Of a stretch of DNA of 64,000 nt, positions 42,051 through 53,143 are shown one piece after another. The position numbers and the translations under genes were made by a program. How positions within the stretch are numbered: the stretch's first letter is position 1; each line of letters starts with the position of its first letter. The notes beneath the pieces are model-generated. The model had not been told where the DNA came from. It was given only the letters and a program-made list of their open reading frames with translations, and did not search any database. The stretch is from JABWBD01 sp040768665 (GTDB lineage Bacteria; Planctomycetota; Planctomycetia; Pirellulales; Thermoguttaceae). The stretch spans positions 1 through 64,000 of the forward strand of contig JAXGMN010000056.1 in NCBI GenBank assembly GCA_040768665.1, written 5' to 3'.

Positions 42051-42810
42051 CCCCCACACTTGTCGTGACTTACTCTGCGCTCTTCGGTCCTTCGCGTTAT
42101 TCCCTTCCTCGCAAGCGCCACTCGGAACCGACCCATCCAGGTCCTCCCTTGCCACGTTCCACCAGAACGTCCCTCAACCACAGAAATCCCCAACAGCTCA
42201 CCAGCCGGGCAATCATCCTCCGTTCTCTCCGTTGGCTCCTGTTCAAATCCCCCTCCATATTCCTGCCACCCAAATTCCTGCCCTCCCTCAGAACCTCGGC
42301 ACCGGCTTGCTTTCATTCGTCCCTCTCCATATTCCTTTCCCCCATCTTCTTTTCTCGTCTGTCTTCATGGTTAATCTCATGCTCCACCTCGACACCGATG
42401 ACTAATCCCCGTAAGACAAGACCGATGCTTGGCGACCAATCGAGGACGATACCCTCCAGCGCTCGCCACCCAACGTTTGAAACATTTTCCCCTCGAATTT
42501 CGAATTTGTTTCGGATTTCGGATTTCGAATTTCGGATTTCTCCCCCAATTCTTCACATCGACACCTTCACCGCCAGTCTCCGCATCGCCGCCCCCCTCGG
42601 CCCCACTCTTCGGCTATAATTATTCCCCCAGAATATAATCGACTTTCTAGACACCCCACTTTCGGTTGGCGTGACCTTGCGCGTACAGATCGCAATACAA
42701 TTCCTTTCATACCAACCATTTGCGCTGGACCGCCTCGCCCGACCCGAATTGCAGAAATCTCCACCTGGCGAAAAACTCCCCCTCGGCCCGACATTTCTTG
42801 GGACACCGAG

Positions 42811-42901
42811 GGGTCGGGACTCTTTTTCCGTGTCGGCCGCAAACCGCCATCGTGCGAAAGACGGCGTCGCGGCCGACACGCGAAAAGACTCCCGGCCCCG
42901 G
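42811..42901. repeat. Long imperfect palindrome, about 91 bases
   Basis: Inner arms cgtgtcggccgc (42829-42840) and its exact complement (42869-42880) surround a loop. Outer arms gggtcgggactcttttt (42811-42827) and aaaagactcccggcccc (from 42884) also pair with few mismatches. The total palindrome could form a long hairpin, and the outer sequences suggest a dispersed repeat. No gene is present. Confidence 0.7.
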
Positions 42902-43037
42902 TTGTTCGGCGATCCTATGGCCACTGCGGAAGTGATCGATCGACCTGCAGCGATACAACCTGGCGGCTGACGTGTCGCCAATGCCCGGCTGTCAACTATT
43001 TCAAAAAACCGTTCGCTGCGGGACTGCGGAGAATATA

Positions 43038-43976
43038 ATGGGTGCTTTCGTGCGGCAGTCGCGGACGCAACAGACGAGCAGGAGAATGTTGACTACTGAA
43101 GGAAGAAATCCGGCTTCCGAGGCGATCGACCACTTGTCGGCACTGGAGATCGTCCGGCTGATGAACCGTGAGGACGCCCATGTGCCGGAAGCGGTCGGAC
43201 AGCAGTCGGCAAACATCGCCCGGGCGATCGAAGTCACTGCAGAACGCCTTCGCGCCGGCGGCCGGCTGATCTACCTGGGCGCCGGCACGTCAGGCCGCCT
43301 GGGCGTGCTCGATGCCGCCGAGTGCCCGCCCACCTTCAGCACTCCTCCGGAGTTGGTCGTCGGATTGATTGCCGGTGGAGAGGGTGCGATGTTCCGCGCG
43401 GCCGAGGGAGCGGAGGATTGTGGCGACCTGGCGGTTGCTGATTTGAAACGGATCGAGCTTTGCACGCGAGACGTCCTGGTAGGCATCGCCACCAGCGGGC
43501 GGACGCCTTATGTGCTGGCCGGACTCGAATATGCTCGGCAGTTGGGAGCTTTTACCGTCGCCCTGACCTGCAATGCCAATGCGGCGGTCAGCAGCGTCTG
43601 CGATCTGGCGATCACCCTGCTGGTCGGCCCCGAGGTGATCAGCGGCTCGACGCGGCTCAAAGCTGCCACGGCCACAAAGATGGTCCTCAACATGCTCAGC
43701 ACGGGAGCCATGGTCCTGCTGGGTAAGACCTACGGCAATCTGATGGTCGATCTCCGGGCGACAAATTCGAAGCTTGTTCTGCGATCGCGCCGGATCGTGC
43801 ATGAGGTCACCGATATTTCGGAAACGGAGGCGGAGCAACTACTCGCCAGATGCAATGGCGAGGTAAAAACCGCGATCGTCGCTCACGTTCGCGGAGTATC
43901 GGCAGGAGAAGCACGACGATTGCTCAACCAGGCGGGCGGCCAACTCCGCGGTGCACTGGAGTCCGATGGTGGCTGA
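43038..43976 (+). CDS. murQ: N-acetylmuramic acid 6-phosphate etherase
   Basis: A 312-residue SIS-domain enzyme that cleaves the lactyl ether of MurNAc-6-phosphate to give GlcNAc-6-phosphate in peptidoglycan recycling. LTTEGRNPASEAIDHLSALE then IVRLMNREDAHVPEAV is the MurQ start. GRLIYLGAGTSGRLGVLDAA and ECPPTFSTPPELV contain the family signature, GLIAGGEGAMFRAAEGAED the second conserved loop, and GPEVISGSTRLKAATATKM the third. ATG at 43038 has ggag spaced 6 bases upstream; ATG at 43086 (MLTTEGRN) is also possible. Its stop overlaps the kinase gene by 11 bases. Confidence 0.93.
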   Translation: MGAFVRQSRTQQTSRRMLTTEGRNPASEAIDHLSALEIVRLMNREDAHVPEAVGQQSANIARAIEVTAERLRAGGRLIYLGAGTSGRLGVLDAAECPPTFSTPPELVVGLIAGGEGAMFRAAEGAEDCGDLAVADLKRIELCTRDVLVGIATSGRTPYVLAGLEYARQLGAFTVALTCNANAAVSSVCDLAITLLVGPEVISGSTRLKAATATKMVLNMLSTGAMVLLGKTYGNLMVDLRATNSKLVLRSRRIVHEVTDISETEAEQLLARCNGEVKTAIVAHVRGVSAGEARRLLNQAGGQLRGALESDGG

Positions 43977-44910
43977 ACGACTTGTCCTCGGGATCGATGG
44001 CGGCGGCAGCAAGACGGTCGCCTGGCTTGCGAGTGTCGATGCTGGTGGAGAACCTCTTGTTCTCGGCCAAGGCGCGTCCGGGGCGATCAACGTCCAGTCG
44101 GTCGGTACTGCTACGGCCCTGGAGAACCTTGACCACGCGGTTGCCGCGGCTTTTCGGAAAGCGTCGCTCGCGCGCGATGCGGTCGCGGCGGCCGTTTTGT
44201 GCCTGGCCGGTTCGTCCCGCGAGGAGAACCAGCGGCTCTTTCGGTCCTGGGCCGAGAGAGTTCGTCTGGCAAGCCGGTTCGATGTTGTCAGCGATGCCAT
44301 GCCTGTGCTGGCTGCGGCTTCGCCGGAAGGGTGGGGCATCGCGCTCATATCCGGCACGGGCTCTTTTTCCTTTGGACGCAACGCCTCCGGCGTAGCCGCG
44401 AGAGCCGGCGGCTGGGGCTATCTGTTCGGCGACGAAGGGAGCGGCTACTGGATTGCGGTCGCCGCGTTGCGCGCCGTTGCTCAGGCGGCGGACGGTCGCG
44501 GTCCCACAACGTCGCTCGTGGCAGCAGTCCTCGACCGTTTGGCTATTCAGGCGCCGCAAGATCTGGTCTCGGCTGTGTATCCGAGTGCGTCGGATCGCGG
44601 TTGGGTTGCTTCGATGGCCGAACTTGTGATCGAGGCGGATCGGCAGCAGGACCCGGTCGCCGGCCGGATCCTCGACGACGCCGCATCGGAGTTGGCCGGC
44701 ATGGTTGCCGCGGTGGCCCGCGCCGTCGCGCTTGCGGACGGAACATATCCCCTGGGCGTTGCCGGCGGAGTTCTGCTGCATGGCGGCCTGGTCGGCCGGC
44801 TCGAAGCGCAATTGCGCCGTTGCGACATCTCCCCGTCGACTATCCGAATTGTTCCGGAACCTGTCGCCGGAGCCGTGCAACTCGCGCGCGACCTGGCACG
44901 TGCTGTCTGA
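43966..44910 (+). CDS. BadF/BadG/NagK-type sugar kinase, likely N-acetylglucosamine or MurNAc kinase
   Basis: A 314-residue ASKHA-fold kinase. LVLGIDGGGSKTVAWLASVD near the N-terminus is the first phosphate loop. GIALISGTGSFSFGRN is the second phosphate motif (SGTGS), and GGWGYLFGDEGSGYWIAVAA (GDEGSG) is typical of N-acetylglucosamine kinases. Beside murQ it should phosphorylate GlcNAc or MurNAc, or anhydro-MurNAc, feeding the etherase. ATG at 43966 has ggag 5 bases upstream and overlaps the murQ stop, so the two are coupled. Substrate cannot be settled from sequence alone. Confidence 0.82.
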   Translation: MVAERLVLGIDGGGSKTVAWLASVDAGGEPLVLGQGASGAINVQSVGTATALENLDHAVAAAFRKASLARDAVAAAVLCLAGSSREENQRLFRSWAERVRLASRFDVVSDAMPVLAAASPEGWGIALISGTGSFSFGRNASGVAARAGGWGYLFGDEGSGYWIAVAALRAVAQAADGRGPTTSLVAAVLDRLAIQAPQDLVSAVYPSASDRGWVASMAELVIEADRQQDPVAGRILDDAASELAGMVAAVARAVALADGTYPLGVAGGVLLHGGLVGRLEAQLRRCDISPSTIRIVPEPVAGAVQLARDLARAV

Positions 44911-44960
44911 AGTTTCCGGATTCCCGAACAAAAGAAATTCTATTCTGGCCTGAGCAAACA

Positions 44961-46817
44961 ATGGGTTTCGAAGCTTGGTTCGCACTTGCCGTCGTTTTCC
45001 TGGTGTTGGGATTGTTGATGTCCACCCAACTCTCGCCTGACCTGGTGCTGATTACCGGCCTGTCGATCCTGCTGGTTTGCGGCATTCTGACACCGTCGGA
45101 GGCACTCGCCGGATTTGCCAATGAAGGCATGGTAACCGTGGGGGTGTTGTTCGTCGTTGCCACGGGCGTTGTAGAGACGGGCGGAGTTACTCTGATCGCC
45201 TCGCGTCTGTTCGGCCAGCCGAAATCCACAGCCCATGCCGCGTGCCGCCTGATGGGCCCGACGGCCGTTCTCAGCGCCTTGATGAACAACACTCCGCTGG
45301 TCGCCATGCTTATCCCGGCGGTCAACGATTGGGCGAAGCATCACAGGATCTCGCCCTCAAAACTGATGATTCCCCTCTCGTACGCGGCCATTCTCGGCGG
45401 CACCTGCACGCTGATTGGCACGAGCACGAACCTGGTGGTCAACGGTTTTCTCATTCGCGCACACGAGGCCCAGATCGCAGCCAACGGCACCTCCACCCTG
45501 CCTCGCGGCCTGGGGATTTTCGAAATTACCTGGGTCGGACTGCCCTGTGCCGTGGCCGGCATCGCATTCATCATGTTGACCGGCCGCTACCTCCTGCCCG
45601 ACAGGAAACCAAGCATCGCGACTGCGTCCGATCCGCGGCAGTACACCGTGGAAATGCTTGTGGAGCCCGGCAGCCCGCTGGTCGGAAAATCGATCGAAGA
45701 GGCCGGTTTGCGGCACCTGACCGGACTCTACCTGGCCGAGATCGACCGCGATGGAACGGTGCTGGCGGCCGTGGGTCCCGAGCAGCGTCTGCTGGCCAAC
45801 GACCGGTTGGTGTTTGTCGGCATTGTCGACTCGGTCCGCGAACTACAGAAGATCCGCGGGCTGATTCCCGCGACCGACCAGGTCTTCAAGCTCGATTCCC
45901 GCCGCTCGGATCGCTGCCTGATCGAGGCGGTGGTGAGCAAGAATTGTCCCGTGGTGGGAAAAACGATTCGCGACGGAAGATTCCGATCGGTATACAACGC
46001 CGTCGTCATCGCCGTCGCCCGACACGGTGAGCGGGTCCGCGGAAAGATCGGCGATATCGTCTTGCGAGCCGGCGATATCCTCCTGCTGGAAGGACATGCT
46101 TCCTTCGTCAACCAGCATCGCAACAGCCGACAGTTCTTCCTCGTCAGCCGAGTGGAAGATTCCACTCCGCCCCGTTTTGAGCGGGCGGCCGTGGCGCTGA
46201 CGATTCTCGTGGGCATGATCGCGACAGTCACGATCAGCGAAACTTTCGGTCCCATTATCGTGCCGTGGGGCGAGGATGCGATTCGGATCGGCCGCATCAG
46301 CATGCTCGAGGCGGCGGTGGTCGCCGCGGGCCTGATGATTCTCACCCGCTGCTGCCGTACCGAGCAGGCCCGGCGGAGCATCGACTGGCAGGTCCTCCTG
46401 GCGATCGCCGCGTCGTTCGGCATCGGGCAGGCGCTGGTGAAGACCGGTGCGGCTGACGGAGTGACCCAAGGAATTGTCAGCATGGTCGGAGGCAATCCCT
46501 GGCTCTCGCTGGTTGCCATTTACGGCGTCACGCTGGCGATTACCGAACTGGTGACGAATAATGCAGCCGCTGCCCTGATGTTCCCCTTTGCACTCTTGAC
46601 CGCGCAGAATCTGGACGCCAACGCCATTCCCTTCATCGTCGCCGTGATGATGGCCGCTTCGGCGGGTTTCGCGACTCCAATCGGTTATCAGACCAATCTG
46701 ATGGTCTACGGTCCGGGCGGATATCGCTTCTCCGACTACATGAAGATCGGAATCCCTTTAGACCTGTTGGTTTGGGCGATCACGGTACTCGTCGCTCCGC
46801 TGGTTTGGCCATTCTGA
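44961..46817 (+). CDS. SLC13/DASS-type anion or carboxylate transporter with RCK_C domains
   Basis: A 618-residue membrane protein. Two blocks of helices (about residues 5-200 and 395-618) flank a soluble region with two TrkA-C/RCK_C modules (YTVEMLVEPGSPLVGKSIEE and DRCLIEAVVSKNCPVVGKTI). The transport signatures are LMNNTPLVAMLIPAVNDWAK, GGTCTLIGTSTNLVVNGFLI and, in the second half, ELVTNNAAAALMFPFALL and ASAGFATPIGYQTNLMVYGP. Family members move sulfate, phosphate or dicarboxylates, often with sodium. It starts 50 bases after the sugar kinase, in the same direction, but a role in peptidoglycan recycling is not implied by the family. Confidence 0.87.
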   Translation: MGFEAWFALAVVFLVLGLLMSTQLSPDLVLITGLSILLVCGILTPSEALAGFANEGMVTVGVLFVVATGVVETGGVTLIASRLFGQPKSTAHAACRLMGPTAVLSALMNNTPLVAMLIPAVNDWAKHHRISPSKLMIPLSYAAILGGTCTLIGTSTNLVVNGFLIRAHEAQIAANGTSTLPRGLGIFEITWVGLPCAVAGIAFIMLTGRYLLPDRKPSIATASDPRQYTVEMLVEPGSPLVGKSIEEAGLRHLTGLYLAEIDRDGTVLAAVGPEQRLLANDRLVFVGIVDSVRELQKIRGLIPATDQVFKLDSRRSDRCLIEAVVSKNCPVVGKTIRDGRFRSVYNAVVIAVARHGERVRGKIGDIVLRAGDILLLEGHASFVNQHRNSRQFFLVSRVEDSTPPRFERAAVALTILVGMIATVTISETFGPIIVPWGEDAIRIGRISMLEAAVVAAGLMILTRCCRTEQARRSIDWQVLLAIAASFGIGQALVKTGAADGVTQGIVSMVGGNPWLSLVAIYGVTLAITELVTNNAAAALMFPFALLTAQNLDANAIPFIVAVMMAASAGFATPIGYQTNLMVYGPGGYRFSDYMKIGIPLDLLVWAITVLVAPLVWPF

Positions 46818-46881
46818 GCCGGCATCCGGCGTGGCGTTACCTCGGCACGGCAGGTCGTTGAGGTAGGCCGATGGAAGGCTC

Positions 46882-48270
46882 CTAATCTGGGAGGTGTCGA
46901 CGGAGCCAGCGCCAGGCGCGGACGGCCATCAGCCTCAAATAGCTCCAGAGGTCGGCGTTGTCCCCGACAGAGCCCTTGGAAGTCCGGCCGACCTTCGCCC
47001 GAAAAAAACGCCGATTTGCGGCAATCGGAGGTTGCGGAGGCAGGGAGACCGACTCTTGCTTCGACTCGAATCCGAGCGTGTACTCCATCCGGGCGAGTTG
47101 CTCTTGCAGCTTTTGCATCTCTAGGGGGAGAGACCCGCCGCGGCCCAGGGAGCGCCGGAACTGATCGAGGAGCGTCTTTACGTTTTCCAAGGCTTGCCGG
47201 AGGCCGGCATGGCCGGACGGATCCCGGCCGATCTGATCGACGAGCCCCTGGAGATAAACAACGCCCGCCTGACAATCGCTCGGGGATGGGGCGAGAATGG
47301 CCGGAAAGTGGCTCTGCCAGATGCGATGGAAGGTATGACTCCACTGCTTGAGGGTCGCGATCGCCCCCGCGGCACGCCGCTCGTCGTACAGGTCCCCGAG
47401 AATGACGGTGTGGAGCCATTCGCCCGCGAGAGGATTCTCAGAAAGCCGAGAGATGCCGTCGGTGATCAAAAGGATGCTGGCCCCAAGGCAGGGGCCCCCG
47501 CTGCGGATATCCTTGACGGCTTGCTCCAGTGCAGTTTGGATGCGGGTCTGCCCGGAATTGGGCAACGCGATCAGTCGCCGCGTCATGGCGAAGAAGTCGG
47601 CCTGGCTGTAGCCGACCGAAAGCTCTCCGACTTCTGCCGTGAAGGGTCTTAGCAGCAGGTGGGCTCCACGGCGGTAGCTTTCGCGCAAGAACTCCAGTGC
47701 CAGTCCGCGGGCGATCGTTCCCCTTCGGTCGTGGTCTTGCATGGTGGTGGACGTATCCAGCAGGACGTACGCGTGGAGTTTCATTGCCTCTGCACCTGCG
47801 GATTCCTCCTCAAGTTCGCGGCGGGGGGCCTCGTCGCTCTGATTACCCGGTCCTTGCTCCCCCCGCTGCCATTCCGGCATCAGCAATTCCTGCTGCGCCA
47901 ATTTCGCGTAGAACAGGTCGGGCAGAAGTAGTTCCCAGAGCCACTCGAGAGGAAAAATGCGGGGCAGGTCCTCGGTGCTGCGGATCAGACGGACGTCCAT
48001 CTCGTCGGCGGGCAGGTAGGAATCCAGCGCGGCGTCGTCAAAAGCAGTCACGTCCAGAACGCTCTCATCCTGAAGCTCGACAAGGTCCAAGTCACTCGCA
48101 TCCCAGCGGGCCGAATGGATGGGAATCTCCAGCTCTTCCAGGTAGCGAGCCGCTCTCTTGCCCGCAAGAAACATGGCGACCTGGTGGGGGAGAAGATCCG
48201 ATAGAGCGAGACCGAACTCGCCGAGGTACTGCACCAGGTCGGACGACTGGACGCGGTCGACGGAGGACAT
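46882..48270 (-). CDS. VWA-domain protein paired with a MoxR ATPase
   Basis: A 462-residue protein. The central part (about residues 165-330) is a VWA-like fold: KLHAYVLLDTSTTMQDHDRR (MIDAS-like DTSTT), LEFLRESYRRGAHLLLRPFT, ASILLITDGISRL (second strand). A helical N-terminus and C-terminal basic region surround it. The pair MoxR-VWA is a recurring module thought to act as a chaperone for metal-cofactor or stress proteins. ATG at 48270 overlaps the upstream stop by one base (TGATG); a TTG at 48273 is possible. A role like ViaA is plausible but the sequence is only distantly similar. Confidence 0.8.
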   Translation of the reverse strand: MSSVDRVQSSDLVQYLGEFGLALSDLLPHQVAMFLAGKRAARYLEELEIPIHSARWDASDLDLVELQDESVLDVTAFDDAALDSYLPADEMDVRLIRSTEDLPRIFPLEWLWELLLPDLFYAKLAQQELLMPEWQRGEQGPGNQSDEAPRRELEEESAGAEAMKLHAYVLLDTSTTMQDHDRRGTIARGLALEFLRESYRRGAHLLLRPFTAEVGELSVGYSQADFFAMTRRLIALPNSGQTRIQTALEQAVKDIRSGGPCLGASILLITDGISRLSENPLAGEWLHTVILGDLYDERRAAGAIATLKQWSHTFHRIWQSHFPAILAPSPSDCQAGVVYLQGLVDQIGRDPSGHAGLRQALENVKTLLDQFRRSLGRGGSLPLEMQKLQEQLARMEYTLGFESKQESVSLPPQPPIAANRRFFRAKVGRTSKGSVGDNADLWSYLRLMAVRAWRWLRRHLPD

Positions 48271-49670
48271 CAACTCAACAGCTCTGTTTCCCGATGGTTG
48301 ATTCGGCGCGTCAATTCCTGGATCCTTCGCAGGACACCTAACTTCAGCGATCTGGCTCGATCGTCCGCGGGCTGGATGTTTTCGACGAACCTGCGAACGT
48401 GCTCGAACGTAACATCTCCCTCACTCACCAGGCCGAAGAATCTCAGAATCCGCTGGAGAAGAGTGGTGGACCTCACCGGTTTGCCGTAGCGGACGCGAGC
48501 CATCACCTGCTCCGCGAGATCGTACGCAGCCGTCAAGTGATCAATGTGTTCGAGGTCTTCTCCACGGATCCGCAGGAGCGTCTCGTTGAGTGCCTTATCG
48601 AAACACTCCTCCTGTTCCTTCCGACCTCCGACGGTCGTCACGGCGTATCTCAGTTGGGCGAGATCGGCAGGCACCGCTTCCGATCGACCCTGCAGCAAGG
48701 CTGCGGCATTGAGCACGATCCGTGTTTTTGCATACGTGCGGGGGCTGATATACAGAGATTTCTTCTTCGCATGATCGGAGGTTTCGTTCACCAGTTCCCG
48801 ATAGCGGTTGAGCACGACATTCTTCAGAAAGAGAACGCTGGGCCGAGCGCTGATCGCCCGCTGGGGAACAAGCCCCCGCACGATATCCGAGAGAAAGGCG
48901 ATATGATCCAGGGGGATCCGCTCTTCGGCGGGCATGGGGTCGTGCCGCCCGTAGTGCCGGCTGAACGCCTGGTCGACCGCGGCGAGAGTGCACAGCTCGT
49001 AGTCGGGAGCGATGTAGGAGCGGAAGAGAAAGCGGTCCAAGACGGCTTCCGTGACTTCGGTAGCACGGAGGTAGTTCGCCGCGGCGATTCCCGTGTGGAG
49101 GCGGGATGGTTCACATTGGCTCCCCTTCTTGAACACGCGTTCGTTGAACACGCCCAGCAATGCGCGAAGAACCATGTCGTTGGCATCGAAAAACTCATCG
49201 ATGAAGGCAAAGTCGGCGTCGACCAGTGTTTCTCGCGTGTTGTGAATAATTCGGCCGCGTTTCAAGCGTTTTGTATCGATCGAGCCGAAAAGTTCCTCGG
49301 CAAGTGTCCCCTTCGACATTTGCGTATCGAAGATTCGTGCCCCGCTGATGCGGCTGAAGATCGACGCGGCAAGGAACGTCTTCGCCGTTCCCGGCGGGCT
49401 GAAAATCAGGAGGTTCTCACGGGTGAGCAGAGCGTAGATCGTCTGGATCAGCAGAGGTCCGAAGCCGATCAAGTCTCGTTCCAGAGCCGAAAAGATCCGC
49501 TTGATTTTCTCGACAACCAGGCTGGGCTCGGGGCACTCGCCTTCGGCGGCACGGTTCAATCGAGAGGGTTCGAACAGCGCGGGCGAGTGCGCCCTGGGAC
49601 GCCGCGGCTGCCCGTCCGGACCGGCTTGCAGAGGGGCGTCAGTTTCCGAAAAGTGGCCGGAGGGATCCAT
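48270..49670 (-). CDS. MoxR/RavA-family AAA ATPase
   Basis: A 466-residue AAA+ protein. LIFSPPGTAKTFLAASIFSR holds Walker A (SPPGTAKT), ADFAFIDEFFDANDMVLRAL has Walker B (FIDE), and LHTGIAAANYLRATEVTEAV followed by LDRFLFR is the sensor-1/arginine-finger region typical of MoxR ATPases; KKSLYISPRTYAKTRIVL follows in the lid. A ~50-residue N-terminal tail is unstructured. It should energise the VWA partner downstream. ATG 49670. Confidence 0.88.
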   Translation of the reverse strand: MDPSGHFSETDAPLQAGPDGQPRRPRAHSPALFEPSRLNRAAEGECPEPSLVVEKIKRIFSALERDLIGFGPLLIQTIYALLTRENLLIFSPPGTAKTFLAASIFSRISGARIFDTQMSKGTLAEELFGSIDTKRLKRGRIIHNTRETLVDADFAFIDEFFDANDMVLRALLGVFNERVFKKGSQCEPSRLHTGIAAANYLRATEVTEAVLDRFLFRSYIAPDYELCTLAAVDQAFSRHYGRHDPMPAEERIPLDHIAFLSDIVRGLVPQRAISARPSVLFLKNVVLNRYRELVNETSDHAKKKSLYISPRTYAKTRIVLNAAALLQGRSEAVPADLAQLRYAVTTVGGRKEQEECFDKALNETLLRIRGEDLEHIDHLTAAYDLAEQVMARVRYGKPVRSTTLLQRILRFFGLVSEGDVTFEHVRRFVENIQPADDRARSLKLGVLRRIQELTRRINHRETELLS

Positions 49671-49673
49671 AGG

Positions 49674-49976
49674 CTAGACGACGTCCAGTCCGTTTGCAGA
49701 AATCGCCTGGGGAGGAACCGATGCCGACGGCGAGCAATTCCTTGTTTCCAGTTTTCGGTTCACTTCCCGATTCCAGATCGTGTGAAGCCATTCGGACTTG
49801 AACGTATTGCAGCGAGGGCCTTGCGGGCCTCTCCGCCACAAGGTGCCGCTTCCGCAGTACTTCAAGACGCGCGGCCGTGCTCCGAGGATCGCCTCAAGCC
49901 AATTCGGTCTTGCCTGGAGGGTAATGAGGCAGTCAAATTCGTCGACCCGGTGCATGGAGAGAAATTTGTAGGTCAT
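49674..49976 (-). CDS. Small unknown protein
   Basis: A 100-residue protein with mixed charged and hydrophobic character (WLEAILGARPRVLKYCGSGT, WRRGPQGPRCNTFKSEWLHT). Its composition is convincing, but it overlaps the 3' end of the preceding membrane protein gene by 44 bases and no ribosome site is evident. The next in-frame ATG at 49955 still overlaps. It may belong to a planctomycete-specific family; function unknown. Confidence 0.5.
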   Translation of the reverse strand: MTYKFLSMHRVDEFDCLITLQARPNWLEAILGARPRVLKYCGSGTLWRRGPQGPRCNTFKSEWLHTIWNREVNRKLETRNCSPSASVPPQAISANGLDVV

Positions 49977-50559
49977 GTCCGCGTTTCACGTGCTGGAGAA
50001 TCGCCTTGGGGAGCATGTGCTTTTCCGGCACCCGTACAATCTGCTTGCCGTAGCTGAATTCCACGAGCATCGCCACTTCCGGAATGACGAAGAGTACCCA
50101 GTGCCACATCAGACAAAGCACAAAGGTGACGACGGGGACTTCGGGGATTGTCAGGACAATCCATGCCCAGCCGAGCACCACAAGTATTCGGACAGGTGTG
50201 GCCCCGAGTGTAATGGCCATCAGCACACGCTGATCCTTGTCCCACGCCCACCACGCACCGGCCATCCAACTGAGCGTGCACAAAATCATCGGCGGAAGGC
50301 TCAACAGACAGGCTTTGCCGTAAGGTGGCCAACAAAACCACAGCGGTGCAATCAAGAACAGCACGGAGAACAACACCATGCCGCCCAACACACAACAGCA
50401 ATTCTTGAAGACCCGATCGATCCGGCTCCGCTTGGGAGCTGCTATGGGTGCCGCCGGCGGCTGTTCGGTCTTCGTCGGTTCGGCACACTTTTGAGCTTCG
50501 ACGTACGACTGGTAGAACTTGCAGCCCGACAGCGTCTGAAGGAGGTCACCGTTCTTCAT
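49933..50559 (-). CDS. Membrane protein of unknown function
   Basis: A 208-residue protein with an N-terminal soluble part containing a few cysteines (SGCKFYQSYVEAQKCAEP) and about four membrane helices: CCCVLGGMVLFSVLFLIAPL, LSLPPMILCTLSWMAGAWWA, ILVVLGWAWIVLTIPEV, VVTFVLCLMWHWVLFVIPEV. A basic tail follows. ATG 50559 has a strong ribosome site (ggaggtggggg). No family is recognised; it precedes the small unknown gene and the MoxR-VWA pair on the same strand. Confidence 0.65.
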   Translation of the reverse strand: MKNGDLLQTLSGCKFYQSYVEAQKCAEPTKTEQPPAAPIAAPKRSRIDRVFKNCCCVLGGMVLFSVLFLIAPLWFCWPPYGKACLLSLPPMILCTLSWMAGAWWAWDKDQRVLMAITLGATPVRILVVLGWAWIVLTIPEVPVVTFVLCLMWHWVLFVIPEVAMLVEFSYGKQIVRVPEKHMLPKAILQHVKRGHDLQISLHAPGRRI

Positions 50560-50735
50560 CCCCCACCTCCCGGTGTTTGGTGGCTGAGAAATTCGACGCT
50601 CCTGTCTTTCCCCCTCACTATAACCTAAGGTGTCCTTCTCGCAATAAGCCCGGGGAACACCACGCCCCTTCGCCGAACGGGTTAGGTGTGACGCGCGCTT
50701 CTCTCAACCAGACTTCGGGCGGATCGTTCAACAAG

Positions 50736-50767
50736 TCAGCCCGGCCGCCATCCGGCAACCGGGCTGA
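50736..50767 (-). terminator. Hairpin downstream of acetyl-CoA synthetase
   Basis: tcagcccgg (50736-50744) pairs with ccgggctga (50759-50767) around 14 bases. It lies about 80 bases past the acs stop, on the minus strand, and is followed by cttgtt, a weak T-run. The region 50560-50847 holds no gene. Confidence 0.5.
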
Positions 50768-50847
50768 CGATTCACTCACGTTGATCACGCCAGCAAGAGA
50801 GCCACCCCCGACTGAGGGGCTGGCTTGCTTCTGCAATCGTGCCGCGT

Positions 50848-52806
<1,959 letters not shown>

Positions 52807-52921
52807 GTGGCTTCCTCCGGACCGTGGTACGCGGCTAGTCAGAGAGTGGACACTTGCCACTAGATAAGCCCGCATTTTAGAGGGCGGGTCCAAGGGCGTC
52901 AACGCACCCCCACAACACCAT

Positions 52922-52955
52922 TTTATGAGGGTGCTCACTTTATGAGGGTGCTCAC
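52922..52955. repeat. Two tandem 17-bp units upstream of acs
   Basis: The sequence tttatgagggtgctcac is repeated twice in tandem at 52922-52955, between the CpaE and Acs genes. A regulatory role for acs is possible from position but not shown. Confidence 0.55.
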
Positions 52956-53045
52956 GCCAATGCCTGGTCGGGGGGGCCTCGGAATCAAGAGGCGTAAAGC
53001 CCGCCTCCCGGCACGGACGTCGCTGATGCCCACGGTCGATACTCA

Positions 53046-53143
53046 GAGGCCCAAACAAAACGGGACTGCCTCCGAGTCGAACATTCGCAAGTTCCGAGAA
53101 CGGGAGCGTTTCCGAGGCGCCAGTCCCGTTTTGTTCGGGCCTC
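53046..53143 (-). terminator. Long-stem hairpin at the end of the pilus gene cluster
   Basis: Bases 53046-53068 and 53121-53143 pair along 23 positions with one mismatch (gaggccc..aacaaaacgggactg with its complement). The right arm ends exactly at the stop of the cpaE-like gene, so on the minus strand the hairpin begins immediately after translation ends. It probably ends transcription of the pilus cluster, although there is no T-run. The intervening 52 bases carry no gene. Confidence 0.65.

Larger units (their letters stand above)
41613..43037. other. 1.4-kb gene-free region rich in repeats and palindromes
   Basis: It contains a diverged copy of the murQ gene start (41895-41971), two 16-base tandem repeats ending in ggggtca (41974-42005), a 13-bp-stem hairpin (arms 42004-42016 and 42038-42050), and a long palindrome (42811-42901). 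Short reading frames here have no protein character. Confidence 0.7.

Noticed and set aside
42065..42619. Plus-strand frame of 184 codons in the murQ upstream gap
   Set aside because: A Ser/Pro/Arg-rich translation typical of non-coding DNA, with no ribosome site and several repeat elements in the interval.
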